Assembly: GCA_016716235.1 (NCBI GenBank)
Contig: JADJWS010000001.1
Coordinates: 558,001 to 622,000 of the forward strand
DNA from: Candidatus Defluviilinea gracilis
GTDB taxonomy: Bacteria; Chloroflexota; Anaerolineae; Anaerolineales; Villigracilaceae
Direction: 5' to 3'
DNA: 64,000 bases
In this document: positions 1 through 8,333 of the stretch, piece after piece
How the letters are laid out: each line of letters begins with the position of its first letter
Numbering within the stretch: the stretch's first letter is position 1
Position numbers and translations under genes: made by a program
The notes under the pieces: model-generated
What the model was told of the DNA's origin: nothing
The model's input: the letters and a program-made list of their open reading frames with translations, nothing else
The model's database searches: none

Positions 1-543
1 GCCTCTCCCATCGGCGACGGCGCGGCGGCTGTGGTCATCGTCCCTGCGGAAAAAGTGGTCTCATTAAATGGAAAGCCGAAGATAACAATTGCGGGTTCCG
101 CCTCTTCGACAGATACCATCGCAGTACATTCGCGCAAAGACCCATTGTTTTTATCCGCCGCGTATCAATCGTCGAAGCGCGCGTATGAGATGGCAAACGT
201 TTCACCCGAGGATATTGACGTGTTCGAACTGCACGACGCGTTTTCGATCATGGCGGCGCTGTCGCTCGAGGCGTGCGGGTTCGCGGAAAAAGGGCAGGGG
301 GTGCGACTCGGCTTGGAAGGGCGAATCAGCCCGACCGGGGAAAGACCCGTCTGCACACGCGGGGGACTCAAAGCGCGGGGGCATCCAGTCGGCGCGACGG
401 GAATCTATCAGATCGTGGAGGTTGTCCAGCAATTGCGCGGCGAGTGTGGCGTCACACAAGTGGATGGGGCAAAAATCGGCATGGCGCAAAACATCGGCGG
501 CTCGGGGGCGACGATCGTCACGCACATTTTGAGAGCCGATTGA
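1..543 (+). CDS. Thiolase family protein (SCPx-type acetyl-CoA acetyltransferase), 3' part
   Basis: The reading frame is open from the first base, so the N-terminal part lies outside the window; 180 residues are visible. They hold the C-terminal half of a thiolase fold: ELHDAF (His near fragment residue 78), the block GHPVGATG (His near 128), and a glycine-rich end, AQNIGGSGAT. In thiolases the first His and the GHP His take part in Claisen condensation or thiolysis of acyl-CoA. The form of these motifs fits the sterol-carrier-protein-X-like thiolases of archaea and Chloroflexota, which often work with a DUF35 OB-fold partner. No partner is visible on this side. The active-site Cys is outside the window. 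Confidence 0.9.
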   Translation, partial: ASPIGDGAAAVVIVPAEKVVSLNGKPKITIAGSASSTDTIAVHSRKDPLFLSAAYQSSKRAYEMANVSPEDIDVFELHDAFSIMAALSLEACGFAEKGQGVRLGLEGRISPTGERPVCTRGGLKARGHPVGATGIYQIVEVVQQLRGECGVTQVDGAKIGMAQNIGGSGATIVTHILRAD

Positions 544-617
544 CAACCACAGGTTGGAACGCGGCGCGCATCGCCGCCAGATATGGTTTGGTCTGCGTTA
601 CAAACGCATTTTTATTT

Positions 618-646
618 TTGACATAACTTCAAGGCAGATTTATACT
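618..646 (+). promoter_or_regulatory. Sigma-70-like promoter for the PilZ gene
   Basis: TTGACA at 618-623 and TATACT at 641-646 are separated by exactly 17 bases, 21 bases upstream of the PilZ start. The AAGAAGGAG-type ribosome site follows in the leader. Confidence 0.7.
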
Positions 647-667
647 GCAAAGAAAGAAGGAGTAAGA

Positions 668-1054
668 ATGTCAGATAAGAGAAAGATCGATCGCCGCGAC
701 TTTACCTATTACATGCAGGTTAAGGATGAATCGACAAAGCAGACCATCGGTTATCTATCGGATATCAGTTCGGGCGGGTTCAAACTTGATTCGCCGAAGA
801 ATATTCCGCCGGGCAAGGATTTTCACATGCTGATCGACCTGACGCCCGACATCTCCGAGAAAGAGACGATGGTGTTCATTGCGCGCAGTAAGTGGACGCG
901 CCCCGATTACGTGGACCCGAACACGTTCAACGTGGGGTTTGAGATCGTCAATATTTCGCCGAGCGATATGCTGGTCTTCCAGCGCATGTTTGAAAAGTAC
1001 GGCTCGGAAAAAACAGCGCGGAAAAAAAGTTCGAACGATTATTTGTGGCGATGA
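668..1054 (+). CDS. PilZ domain protein
   Basis: 128 residues. The start at 668 was chosen because GAAGGAG lies just upstream and the PilZ fold begins at once. The c-di-GMP-binding signature is present: an RxxxR pair at R5/R9 and DxSxxG as DISSGG in the following strand. The protein is a stand-alone PilZ module with no output domain, so it probably acts as a c-di-GMP-responsive adaptor in the cytoplasm. A basic tail follows the beta-barrel. The partner is not evident from neighbours; the next genes are phospholipid acyltransferases after an intrinsic terminator, so this appears to be a single-gene unit with its own promoter. Confidence 0.85.
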   Translation: MSDKRKIDRRDFTYYMQVKDESTKQTIGYLSDISSGGFKLDSPKNIPPGKDFHMLIDLTPDISEKETMVFIARSKWTRPDYVDPNTFNVGFEIVNISPSDMLVFQRMFEKYGSEKTARKKSSNDYLWR

Positions 1055-1189
1055 CCTGCCCTATTCATCTCCGCCATCGTGATGATCTTCAAGATTTGAC
1101 CTCTTGCATAACTGTCTCCTGCTTAGCCACACATCGTCCCGATGTTCTTCGGGAGAGACCACAGAGACCCTTGAGAAATGCTCTTTTTC

Positions 1190-1270
1190 TCTGTGTTCTC
1201 TGTGGCGAAAATGACTTTCGCAAGAGGTCATCTGTGTTTTCTGTGGCAAAAATGACTTTCGCAAGAGATC
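1190..1270. repeat. Tandem pair of a dispersed CTCTGTGGC..CTTTCGCAAGAG repeat
   Basis: Two near-identical units of 41 and 40 bases (1190-1230, 1231-1270), each containing CTGTGGC and ACTTTCGCAAGAG. The same core recurs between genes near 17669-17710 and, in inverse orientation, at 24335-24420. Confidence 0.75.
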
Positions 1271-1340
1271 TATTTAACGATTCAGTCACGGAGCGCGCCG
1301 TCCCTCGTGGATTTTCTTTTGTCTGCATCGAGCAAGATGA

Positions 1341-1373
1341 AAACCGACCAGTTGAACTTGGTCGGTTTTTTTT
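1341..1373 (+). terminator. Intrinsic terminator
   Basis: A 10-bp stem (AAACCGACCA with TGGTCGGTTT), a loop of eight bases and a run of T residues. It is correctly placed to end transcription from the PilZ promoter. Confidence 0.85.
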
Positions 1374-1508
1374 CGCGGACAAGCGCGGTTACGAAAATTA
1401 AACTGCGCAGACCAGTCTCTTTGCCCGCTTCGGGTAGAGTCCGATCGGTGTAACTCTTACAGTGCCCGTTTTTCCGCCAGACTGCCCTGCTTGTTGTAAA
1501 ATTGGCGC

Positions 1509-2189
1509 ATGAAATTCAGACTGATCCGTTCCATCATCCGTTTCATCATGAACTTGATCGCCGATATCGAAGTGCGCGGGCTGGAAAAAATGCCGCCCGG
1601 CAACTTGATCGGCGCGTCGAACCACCTCGGCAGGCTGGATACCGCCGCCCTGCTATGCGTGGTGGAGCGCGAAGACATCATCATGCCGGTGGCTGAGAAG
1701 TACAAGAACCACTGGTTGTTCGGTCTCATTGGGCGCGCCGCCAACGCCATCTGGCTCAACCGCTTCGAAGCCGATTTTTCCGCGTTGCGCGAGATTCTGG
1801 CGCGCATGGAAAAGGGCGGTTTGCTGGTGATCGCGCCGGAGGGCACGCGCTCAAAGAGCGAAGCATTGCAAGAGGCAAAACTCGGCGTGGCGTTTCTCGC
1901 CAGCAAAAGCGGATTCCCTGTGTTGCCAGTTGCGGCGACCGGGACAGAAGACCGCGTCGTTCTGGAAAACTTGAAGCGCTTCCGGCGCGCGAAGATCGTA
2001 GTCAGAGTGGGCGACCCGATCCGCATTGAAATCCCTAAAGGGAAGGGACGCGAACAAGCCCTGCGCGCGGCCACCGATGAAATCATGTGCCAGATCGGCG
2101 CGATGCTCCCTGAGTCGTACCGCGGCTTTTATGCGAACCATCCGCGCTTGCTTGAACTTGTGAACCATCATGATCCTGCGTCTACTTAG
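1509..2189 (+). CDS. 1-acyl-glycerol-3-phosphate acyltransferase-like protein (PlsC family), copy 1
   Basis: 226 residues, the normal length for a PlsC/LPLAT enzyme. The HX4D catalytic pair is H39/D44 in NHLGRLD, and the phosphate-binding block PEGTRS is at 110-115. The family transfers an acyl chain to lysophosphatidic acid or a related lysolipid at the membrane. The N-terminus is amphipathic and hydrophobic. The gene overlaps the next plsC-like gene by 20 bases, and both proteins share the ending DEIMCQI..LPESYRG, so the pair is a tandem duplication expressed together. The exact acceptor cannot be told from sequence. Confidence 0.85.
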   Translation: MKFRLIRSIIRFIMNLIADIEVRGLEKMPPGNLIGASNHLGRLDTAALLCVVEREDIIMPVAEKYKNHWLFGLIGRAANAIWLNRFEADFSALREILARMEKGGLLVIAPEGTRSKSEALQEAKLGVAFLASKSGFPVLPVAATGTEDRVVLENLKRFRRAKIVVRVGDPIRIEIPKGKGREQALRAATDEIMCQIGAMLPESYRGFYANHPRLLELVNHHDPAST

Positions 2190-2853
2190 AGCGCTTATCC
2201 GCCTGGCGCTCAACCTGATCTGCCGTTTTGAAATTCGCGGCAAACAATATGTTCCGCTCACCGGCGGGATGATCCTTGCGGCGAATCACATCGGCTTCCT
2301 CGACCTGATATTGGTCTACTTCGCCATCAACCGCACGGACTTGTTCATCCCTGTGGCGGAAAAATGGGAAAAGGTTGGGTGGATTCGCGCGCTCAGCGGT
2401 CCATTGAACATGATCTTCGTAGATCGCTTCAATCCGGACTTGAAAGCGATTCGGAAAATGATCGCCCTCATGGAGCAAGGCAAGTGTCTGATCATCGCCC
2501 CCGAGGGGACGCGTTCGCCTACCGGCGCGCTGATCGCAGGCAAGCCGGGCGTCGCTTACCTGGCGGCGCGTTCGGGCTTCCCAGTCGTGCCTGTGGGAAT
2601 CACAGGCACGGAGGACAAACTTGTCGTCGGCAACCTCAAACGCCTGCGAAAATCGCTCATCACGTTAACCGGGGGCAAGCCGTTCACCATCTCCCCGCTC
2701 CCCAACAAAGAGCGCGATGCCGCGCTACAAAACGCCACAGATGAGATCATGTGCCAGATCGCCGCGCTCCTGCCCGAATCCTATCGCGGCGTGTACGCGA
2801 AGCATCCGCGCGCGCAGGAGATCCTTCATGGTTCAATGTTAGAGGAGAAATAA
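2170..2853 (+). CDS. 1-acyl-glycerol-3-phosphate acyltransferase-like protein (PlsC family), copy 2
   Basis: 227 residues with HX4D at H40/D45 (NHIGFLD) and PEGTRS at 111-116. It starts 20 bases inside the upstream paralogue, so translation is probably coupled. The proteins align along their whole length, yet the residues around the HX4D box differ (NHLGRLD against NHIGFLD), which leaves room for different acyl donors or acceptors. The role is membrane glycerolipid synthesis. No thioesterase or other lipid gene is adjacent. Confidence 0.85.
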   Translation: MILRLLRALIRLALNLICRFEIRGKQYVPLTGGMILAANHIGFLDLILVYFAINRTDLFIPVAEKWEKVGWIRALSGPLNMIFVDRFNPDLKAIRKMIALMEQGKCLIIAPEGTRSPTGALIAGKPGVAYLAARSGFPVVPVGITGTEDKLVVGNLKRLRKSLITLTGGKPFTISPLPNKERDAALQNATDEIMCQIAALLPESYRGVYAKHPRAQEILHGSMLEEK

Positions 2854-2917
2854 ACGCATGAGGATTCTTTCGGGTTCAGGAAGCGCAAAGTGACCTTTGC
2901 GATACGGGGTGCGGGGG

Positions 2918-3379
2918 TTATCCTCTTTTCAACTTCCCGCGTTCATCATCCCATAGTTTTGCGAATCGTTCAAAAATGCCAGAGATGATTTCTAATTCCT
3001 CTGCTGAATAACTCGCAATTAATTCGTCCAGGGCGTTTCGGGCTGGTTGAAACCATGCCGCCACTTTTTCTGCGGCTGATTTTGCAGGCGTGATTAAAGT
3101 TCCACGTCTGTCAGCGAGGTTTGGTTTTCGCTCAATTAATTTTGCATTTTCAAGTCTGTCCAGCATGGCGGTGGTTGCGCCAGAGGTGAGACCTGTATGT
3201 TTGGCAATTTCAGTGGGCGTGGCAGTGCCTTTTTGAAACAGCAACCTAAGACATTCCGTGTCGGTTGTGTTGAGACCCGCCTTTTCATCCACAGCATTTT
3301 GGAATAACTTTAAGTTGACGCCATAATCCCTGACTGCCATAAAGGCTCGTTTTTTTAATTCTGTTTTGGAGTTTGCCAT
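2918..3379 (-). CDS. MarR family transcriptional regulator
   Basis: 153 residues from the start at 3379, chosen because AAGGG lies seven bases upstream; a longer frame to 3448 begins with unlikely residues. A winged helix-turn-helix spans roughly residues 36-100, with recognition region TPTEIAKHTGLTSGATTAML and wing DRRGTLI. MarR proteins bind DNA as dimers and often answer to phenolics or drugs. The gene is divergent from a DUF1801 gene across 86 bases, so it may regulate both itself and that gene. Confidence 0.85.
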   Translation of the reverse strand: MANSKTELKKRAFMAVRDYGVNLKLFQNAVDEKAGLNTTDTECLRLLFQKGTATPTEIAKHTGLTSGATTAMLDRLENAKLIERKPNLADRRGTLITPAKSAAEKVAAWFQPARNALDELIASYSAEELEIISGIFERFAKLWDDERGKLKRG

Positions 3380-3408
3380 AGCGCTACCCTTGACATTATC
3401 TTTGTTAT

Positions 3409-3419
3409 AAAGTATCTTT
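3409..3419. promoter_or_regulatory. Candidate MarR operator
   Basis: The short inverted repeat AAAG-TAT-CTTT sits in the AT-rich space between the divergent MarR and DUF1801 genes. Position suits autoregulation; the palindrome is short, so this is tentative. Confidence 0.3.
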
Positions 3420-3465
3420 ATTATATAACTAAATTCGTTTTGACGCAAGGTTAAACAAGGAGATC

Positions 3466-3909
3466 ATGATGAGCGCCAAGAAAGTTGTAAAAAAATCCAC
3501 CACAGGGTTATCGGCAGAAGAAATAGCGGCGATGAAGGAGACTCTCAAAGAGCGGAAGATGGCGGCGAACAAGGAAGAGATGGAGAAGGCTGTCTTTGCG
3601 GCGTTCGCCAAGATGAACGACGCGGAGCGTTCGATGGCGAAAAAGATTCACGAGATCGTCAAAGCCGCCGCGCCCGGGCTCACGCCAAAGACCTGGTACG
3701 GGATGCCCGCCTATGCCAACGCGGAGGGCAAGGTGGTGTGTTTCTTTCAGGCAGGGAGTAAGTTCGGCTCGCGGTATTGCACGTTCGGACTCACCGATTC
3801 GGCGCGCCTCGACGATGGCAATATGTGGGCGGCTGGTTTTGCGTTGGTGAAGATATCCCCTGCGGAGGAAGCGAAGATTGCCGCGCTCGTGAAAAGAGCA
3901 GTCAACTAA
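3466..3909 (+). CDS. DUF1801 (YdhG/frataxin-like) domain protein
   Basis: 147 residues with AAGGAG just before the paired ATG codons at 3466 and 3469. The core WYGMPAY..GKVVCFFQ..YCTFG and the ending KIAALVKRAV are typical of small DUF1801 proteins, which adopt a YdhG-like fold and are sometimes called iron chaperones; function is not settled. The N-terminus is Lys-rich. It is divergent from MarR and followed by an IS5-type element. Other DUF1801 genes lie at 5795, 9888 and 13036, and a fragment of one is at 5587. Confidence 0.75.
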   Translation: MMSAKKVVKKSTTGLSAEEIAAMKETLKERKMAANKEEMEKAVFAAFAKMNDAERSMAKKIHEIVKAAAPGLTPKTWYGMPAYANAEGKVVCFFQAGSKFGSRYCTFGLTDSARLDDGNMWAAGFALVKISPAEEAKIAALVKRAVN

Positions 3910-4012
3910 TACCAGTTGGGCGGACGCTCCGAGCCGGAGGTTTGCCTCTTTTCGTAAAAGGCTTATTTGTAACCAGAGCGTTTTGTTGATCCCGAAACCC
4001 ACTTAGTAACTA

Positions 4013-4895
4013 TCTCAAAACTCTTTGAGGGCATATAATTTCAGTGCCAACAAAGGAAACCCAACGATGAAGAAAAAGACGCCACTACCCACTATCTGGG
4101 AGGTTCCCGATGAATTATGGAAGCGCATGGAACCGCTCATCTTGGAATTTGACCCACCCAAAGAAACGGGCAGACCGCGCATCCATCCGCGCAATGTTTT
4201 GGATGCCTTGATTTTTCGGATGCGCACGGGGTGTCAATGGAATCACATTCCACGCGTGTATGGCGATGATTCTACAATTCATCGAACGTTCCAACATTGG
4301 GTGGAAATCGATTTGTTTCCCAAGCTTTGGGCATTGTTGCTGGAGGAATGTGAAGAACTGGGGCTGGTGGATTGGGAATGGCAAGCCGCGGATGGCACGC
4401 TGGGCAAGGCTCGTTCGGGAGGCGATGAAATTGGAGCCAACCCGACAGATCGAGGCAAAAACGGCTCGAAAAAGAGCCTTTTGACGGATCGGTTGGGCGG
4501 GCCGCTTGCGATTATTGTCGCGGGGGCAAATGTTCACGATACGAAGTTGTTGGACAAAACGATTGAAGCCATTGTGGTGGAACGACCGAAAGTAACGAAA
4601 GCAAAGCCTCAACATCTTTGTTTGGACAAAGGCTATGACAACCCAACAGGCAAGGCGGCGATAGAGAAGCACCGCTATACGGGGCATGTTCGCCGTATTG
4701 GTGAAGAGAAGTTGAGCAGGGGTAAAAAAAGCATCCTGCTCGACGATGGGTGGTGGAAAGAACGTTAGCATGGTTATCCAAGTGTCGCGGCTTGTTGATC
4801 CGTTACGAAAAGAAAGCGAAAAACTATCTCGCCCTGCTTCAGTTTGCCTGCGCTATGCTTTGGTTTCGCAGATTGGCTCAGAATGCCTTTTGAGA
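4013..4895. mobile_element. IS5-family (IS427-like) insertion sequence
   Basis: An 883-bp element with short terminal inverted repeats beginning TCTCAAAA (left at 4013, inverse copy ending 4895). TA at 4011-4012 and again at 4896-4897 fits the 2-bp TA target duplication of this group. It carries one transposase split over two frames. Confidence 0.75.
4067..4893 (+). CDS. IS5-family transposase in two frames (candidate -1 frameshift)
   Basis: The first frame runs 4067-4768, with a helix-turn-helix N-terminus (RPRIHPRNVLDALIFRMRTG) and DDE residues in AADGT and CLDKGYD. The third catalytic residue, the Glu of RRWVVERTLAW, lies in the -1 frame, which continues to a stop at 4891-4893. The frames overlap at seven A residues followed by G (4724-4731). 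IS427-type elements commonly make their transposase by frameshifting or transcript slippage on such A-runs, so the element may be active; a simple frameshift mutation is the alternative. The stop codon overlaps the right terminal repeat. Confidence 0.75.
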
Positions 4896-4922
4896 TAATT
4901 TCTTACAAAAAGGAGCATCCGA

Positions 4923-5519
4923 ATGTCGAAAGTAATTGCAATCATGTCTATGTCGCTAGATGGCTTTGTCGCCGGCCCGAATGACAGCGTGTCCGAAGTC
5001 TTCGATTGGTACTTCAGCTCGGGAAATGTTGAAGTCCGCACAGGGGGACCGGATTCGATGACATTCAAGGTGTCCGAGCCGAGCGCTGGGCACATTCGTA
5101 GTCTCACCTCCGAGCTGGGGGCAGTCCTTACGGGACGACGCACTTTTGAAGTTGCTGGAGGCTGGGGCGGGAATCACTCTTGGGGACCTGCCTTTGTCCT
5201 GACACACAGCATCCCTGCTGGCTGGCCGCGTCCGAATTCAACGGTCCATTTCGTGACGGACGGTATCGAAAGCGCTGTGGAGAAAGCGAAAGCCGCCGCG
5301 GGTGGAAAATCGGTCGGAATGCATGGTCCCGATACCATCCAGCAATGCATCAAAGCTGGGCTCCTGGACGAAATTAGCGTTGATATAGCCGCGATCTTTC
5401 TGGGTTCCGGAGTCCGCCTCTTTGATCACCTCGCAGGTACAAGGGCCGCACTTGGGAGCCCGGCGGTAATTCAAGGTGTCGGCGTGACGCATTTGCGCTA
5501 CCCGGTGAGTTATGCGTAA
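4923..5519 (+). CDS. RibD C-terminal/dihydrofolate-reductase-like protein
   Basis: 198 residues, starting after an AAAAAGGAG site. The fold signature is visible: MSLDGFVAG near the N-terminus, the nucleotide-binding TGRRTFE, and LLDEISVDIAAIFLGSGVRLF near the end. Members of this family are NAD(P)H-dependent reductases related to RibD and DHFR, usually of unknown substrate. A second, diverged member is at 14321. The gene starts 28 bases after the IS5 element, so its original upstream region may have been replaced. Confidence 0.85.
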   Translation: MSKVIAIMSMSLDGFVAGPNDSVSEVFDWYFSSGNVEVRTGGPDSMTFKVSEPSAGHIRSLTSELGAVLTGRRTFEVAGGWGGNHSWGPAFVLTHSIPAGWPRPNSTVHFVTDGIESAVEKAKAAAGGKSVGMHGPDTIQQCIKAGLLDEISVDIAAIFLGSGVRLFDHLAGTRAALGSPAVIQGVGVTHLRYPVSYA

Positions 5520-5586
5520 ACGCTCACTGCATGAGAGTCGAACAAGCTCAAGGCGTCGATAGGTCTGAGCCCCGCCCAACGAACGC

Positions 5587-5652
5587 ATGCTGAGAAACAA
5601 GCGGCGATTTGGCAACATAATCACCGCGCTGGTGAAGAAAGCGGTCAGATAA
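5587..5652 (+). pseudogene. Remnant of the 3' end of a DUF1801 gene
   Basis: The last codons before the TAA at 5650 read NIITALVKKAVR, close to the ending KIAALVKRAVN of the gene at 3466. Nothing upstream matches the rest of the domain, so only a tail fragment survives. Confidence 0.5.
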
Positions 5653-5690
5653 AGCTTAAGCATCGCCATATACATCCTTCTAAGATATAT

Positions 5691-5730
5691 TAGCCACAAA
5701 GGTCACAGAGACTTTTGTGGCTACATTTTT
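5691..5730 (+). terminator. Hairpin with T-run
   Basis: TAGCCACAAA pairs with TTTGTGGCTA at 5714-5723, followed by CATTTTT. It can end transcription from the DHFR-like gene; it also resembles the dispersed GTCACAGAG repeats. Confidence 0.5.
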
Positions 5731-5794
5731 CGGCATATTCGTTAGCCATTTAATTCAACATGGTATTAGCTGACTAACTACCCCATTGTTAAGC

Positions 5795-6352
5795 CTACTC
5801 GTCGCGCCGAAATTTTAGACCAACTACTTGCAACGCCGAACGCAACAAAGGGAAGTCACTCGGACCTATGCCGTGCAAATCTAAAATCTCCTTTTCAGAG
5901 TAGCTTGCTAGGATATCCAAACTTGTGATCTTGGCAACTGCCAGCGCTCGTTTGACTGGTAAGGCAAGTTTTGCTGGAAAACCTTCGGGGAGCGGCTTTG
6001 CAACAAGTATATTTTGATCTACCCTATCCTTAATTATTTTTGTGATTAACGTAATCGGTAACGCGACATCGGACGAGAACAGGATTGCGCCTTTTATCGT
6101 CTGATAGCCTACAAGTTCCTTTGCATAGGCTTTCTTAAAATGGTGACCCCGCGGATATAAAGCAACGCGCTCTCCAATTCCAGCAAACCAAACTAAACTA
6201 TCGTGCAAGATATAACCAGGCATATCATTGCTGATTAATTCGCTAGCCTGTGGCGCGAGACGTCGAATGAGCTTTCGAATCTCACTTAATTTAGCGCGTA
6301 GAGGTTCATCAAATGAGGCGATATATGCGTCTACTTTTTTATCTTTATTCAT
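5795..6352 (-). CDS. DUF1801 domain fused to a C-terminal helix-hairpin-helix domain
   Basis: 185 residues. The N-terminal ~115 form a DUF1801 domain (ISNDMPGYILHDSLVWFAGI, YPRGHHFKK). The C-terminal ~60 form a helix-hairpin-helix or RNA-polymerase-alpha-CTD-like domain (LPVKRALAVAKITSLDILASYSEKEI as two blocks, then LHGIGPSDFPLLRSAL). The latter fold usually binds nucleic acid. The gene at 9888 has the same two domains in the opposite order. Base composition is more AT-rich than the flanking + strand genes. Function unknown; a nucleic-acid-associated role is inferred only from the HhH part. Confidence 0.7.
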   Translation of the reverse strand: MNKDKKVDAYIASFDEPLRAKLSEIRKLIRRLAPQASELISNDMPGYILHDSLVWFAGIGERVALYPRGHHFKKAYAKELVGYQTIKGAILFSSDVALPITLITKIIKDRVDQNILVAKPLPEGFPAKLALPVKRALAVAKITSLDILASYSEKEILDLHGIGPSDFPLLRSALQVVGLKFRRDE

Positions 6353-6430
6353 TCTAAAATATTAGTGCGGATGTTCTTTATCGTCAAGATTTTTGAAATT
6401 TCCCCACCTTCTTCGCCTCTTATTTTCTGC

Positions 6431-6459
6431 TTGACATACTAGAACGCACGTTCTATAAT
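6431..6459 (+). promoter_or_regulatory. Consensus promoter with a palindromic operator in its spacer
   Basis: TTGACA (6431-6436) and TATAAT (6454-6459) are 17 bases apart. The palindrome TAGAACG-CA-CGTTCTA (6440-6455) fills the spacer, the form expected for a TetR-type repressor site. It lies 61 bases upstream of the flavoenzyme gene. Confidence 0.8.
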
Positions 6460-6520
6460 CGGACATCTATTATCTTAATTAACTTAAGGCAGATACAATT
6501 AATTTATCCACGGAGAAACG

Positions 6521-7882
6521 ATGTCAAACAAACTTTCAATTACAAAACTTCGTAAAACATTCAAGCATGTGATCGCGCCCAAAGATGCAGATTATGACAA
6601 AGCGCGAACCGCTGTCGCGGGCGATATTGACCGCCGCCCTGCTGTCATCATCAAGGTGACGAATGTAAATGAAGTGGCACAAGTCATCGCGCTTGTAAAA
6701 GAAACGGGACTTGAACTCGCCGTCCGCAGTGGCGGACACAGCGCGTTCTGCGTCAACGACGGCGGGATCCTGTTGGATGTTTCGCTGATGAAAAATTTGC
6801 AGATTGATGCGAACACAAAAACCGCGTGGGCTGAGTCGGGGCTCACCGCCGCGGAATATACGCGTGCGGTTGCCGAACACGGTTTCGCCACAGGCTTCGG
6901 CGACACGGGTTCGGTCGGCATTGGCGGCATAACGCTTGGCGGCGGCGTTGGCTTTCTCGTCCGCAAGCACGGGCTGACGATTGATAATTTGCTCGCCGTG
7001 GAAGTCGTCACCGCCGACGGAAAAATTTTGCAAGCCGATGAATCGAATCACGCCGATTTATTTTGGGCGATGCGCGGCGGCGGCGGAAACTTTGGCGTGG
7101 CGACGAAATTCAAATTTCAATTGCAGGATTTGGGTCAAGCGTACGGCGGAATGCTGTTCCTCCCAGCCACAGCGGAGACAGTCGCTTCTTTCTTAAGGGA
7201 GGCTGATTCGGCTCCCGAGGCATTATCCACCATTGCAAACGTGATGACCGCGCCCCCGATGCCGTTCCTGCCCGAGGACGTGGTTGGCAAGCCCATCCTC
7301 ATGGCGATGATGTTTTATGCGGGCGACCCTGCACAAGGCGAACAGGCGATGACTCCGTTCCGCAATCTCGCCACACCCTATGCCGACATGCTCCGCCCGA
7401 TGGCTTACCCTGAAATGTTCCCGCCAGAGAATGGAGAGTATCATCCCATTGCCGCAAACCGCACGATGTTTTTGGATTACGTGGATGTATCAGTTGCTGA
7501 AACCATCTTGAGTCACTTGAAGAAATCAACAGGCATGATGGCGGTGAGTCAACTGCGCGTGTTGGGCGGAGCGATGACGCGCATCCCAGCGGATGTCACT
7601 GCGTATGCTCATCGCAAGTCGAAGATTATGGCGAACCTTGCCGCGTTGTATCAAGACCTGAATGAAAAATCCGTCCACGAAACATGGGTGGATGAATTTG
7701 AGAACGCCATTCGACAAAGCGACAAGGGCAAGTACGTCAACTTCATCAACACTATCGGCGAGAAAGAACTCGAAGCGGCGTACCCAGCCTCCACGTTGGA
7801 AAAGATGCGCCACGTCAAAGCGAAATATGATCCCACGAATCTATTCCGCATGAATCAGAATATCTCTCCGTCCAATCAATAA
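6521..7882 (+). CDS. FAD-linked oxidoreductase, berberine-bridge-enzyme type
   Basis: 453 residues, preceded by GGAG. The N-terminal PCMH-type FAD domain contains RSGGHS; H73 is the residue that carries 8-alpha-linked flavin in this family. TGFGDTGSVGIGGITLGGGVG supplies the pyrophosphate loop region (given here as two overlapping motifs, GDTGSVGIGG and TLGGGVGFL). The C-terminus has the BBE ending YDPTNLFRMNQNI. These enzymes oxidise alcohols, sugars or aromatic natural products with O2. A VOC gene follows after 12 bases and an MFS gene after that, suggesting handling of a small toxic molecule. Control by the palindromic promoter upstream is likely; no TetR gene is adjacent. Confidence 0.88.
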   Translation: MSNKLSITKLRKTFKHVIAPKDADYDKARTAVAGDIDRRPAVIIKVTNVNEVAQVIALVKETGLELAVRSGGHSAFCVNDGGILLDVSLMKNLQIDANTKTAWAESGLTAAEYTRAVAEHGFATGFGDTGSVGIGGITLGGGVGFLVRKHGLTIDNLLAVEVVTADGKILQADESNHADLFWAMRGGGGNFGVATKFKFQLQDLGQAYGGMLFLPATAETVASFLREADSAPEALSTIANVMTAPPMPFLPEDVVGKPILMAMMFYAGDPAQGEQAMTPFRNLATPYADMLRPMAYPEMFPPENGEYHPIAANRTMFLDYVDVSVAETILSHLKKSTGMMAVSQLRVLGGAMTRIPADVTAYAHRKSKIMANLAALYQDLNEKSVHETWVDEFENAIRQSDKGKYVNFINTIGEKELEAAYPASTLEKMRHVKAKYDPTNLFRMNQNISPSNQ

Positions 7883-7894
7883 GGAGTTTCGAGC

Positions 7895-8284
7895 ATGGAT
7901 ACAAATTCGTGGGTAAAAGAAATTACGACGGTTACTTTGTTTGTCGAAGACCTGCCTGCGACAAAACAATTTTATTTACAGATCTTTGGGTTGCCAGTAG
8001 TTTTTGAAGATAAAGATTCGTGCGTGTTCAAGTTCGGGAACACGCTGGTCAACCTTTTGAAATCTAGCGAGGCAAAGGAACTCATCGAACCTGCGAACGT
8101 GGGGAGCCGTGACGCTGGCCCCCGCTTTGTCTTCACGATTGGCGTTGACGATGTGGACGCAATGTGCGCCGAGTTGGCGACGCGCGGCGTGAAACTGCTG
8201 AACGGTCCGATGGATCGCCCGTGGGGTGTGCGGACCGCTAGTTTTATGGATCCCAGCGGTACTATTTGGGAGATTGCGAAGTAA
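7895..8284 (+). CDS. VOC (glyoxalase/bleomycin-resistance) family protein
   Basis: 129 residues, with the VOC pattern TTVTLFVEDLPATKQFY and IFGLPVVFEDKDSCVFKFG at the N-terminus and SFMDPSGTIWEIA at the C-terminus, i.e. one pair of beta-alpha-beta modules. Members bind or open small substrates with a metal at the dimer interface. The gene follows the flavoenzyme gene by 12 bases with its own AAGGAG site, so it belongs to the same transcript and probably the same response. Substrate unknown. Confidence 0.85.
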   Translation: MDTNSWVKEITTVTLFVEDLPATKQFYLQIFGLPVVFEDKDSCVFKFGNTLVNLLKSSEAKELIEPANVGSRDAGPRFVFTIGVDDVDAMCAELATRGVKLLNGPMDRPWGVRTASFMDPSGTIWEIAK

Positions 8285-8333
8285 CATAAAAAACTCCGTG
8301 ACTCGGCGTCTCCGTGGTTCAAAGCAAGAGACT

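Larger units (their letters stand above)
1055..1508. other. Intergenic region with repeats and a terminator
   Basis: No credible gene was found in this 454-base gap. It holds a two-copy tandem repeat (1190-1270), an intrinsic terminator (1341-1373) and the leader of the first plsC-like gene. Confidence 0.6.

Noticed and set aside
1045..1401. 118-codon frame after the PilZ gene
   Set aside because: It crosses the tandem repeat and the terminator, has no ribosome site and its product is repeat-derived.
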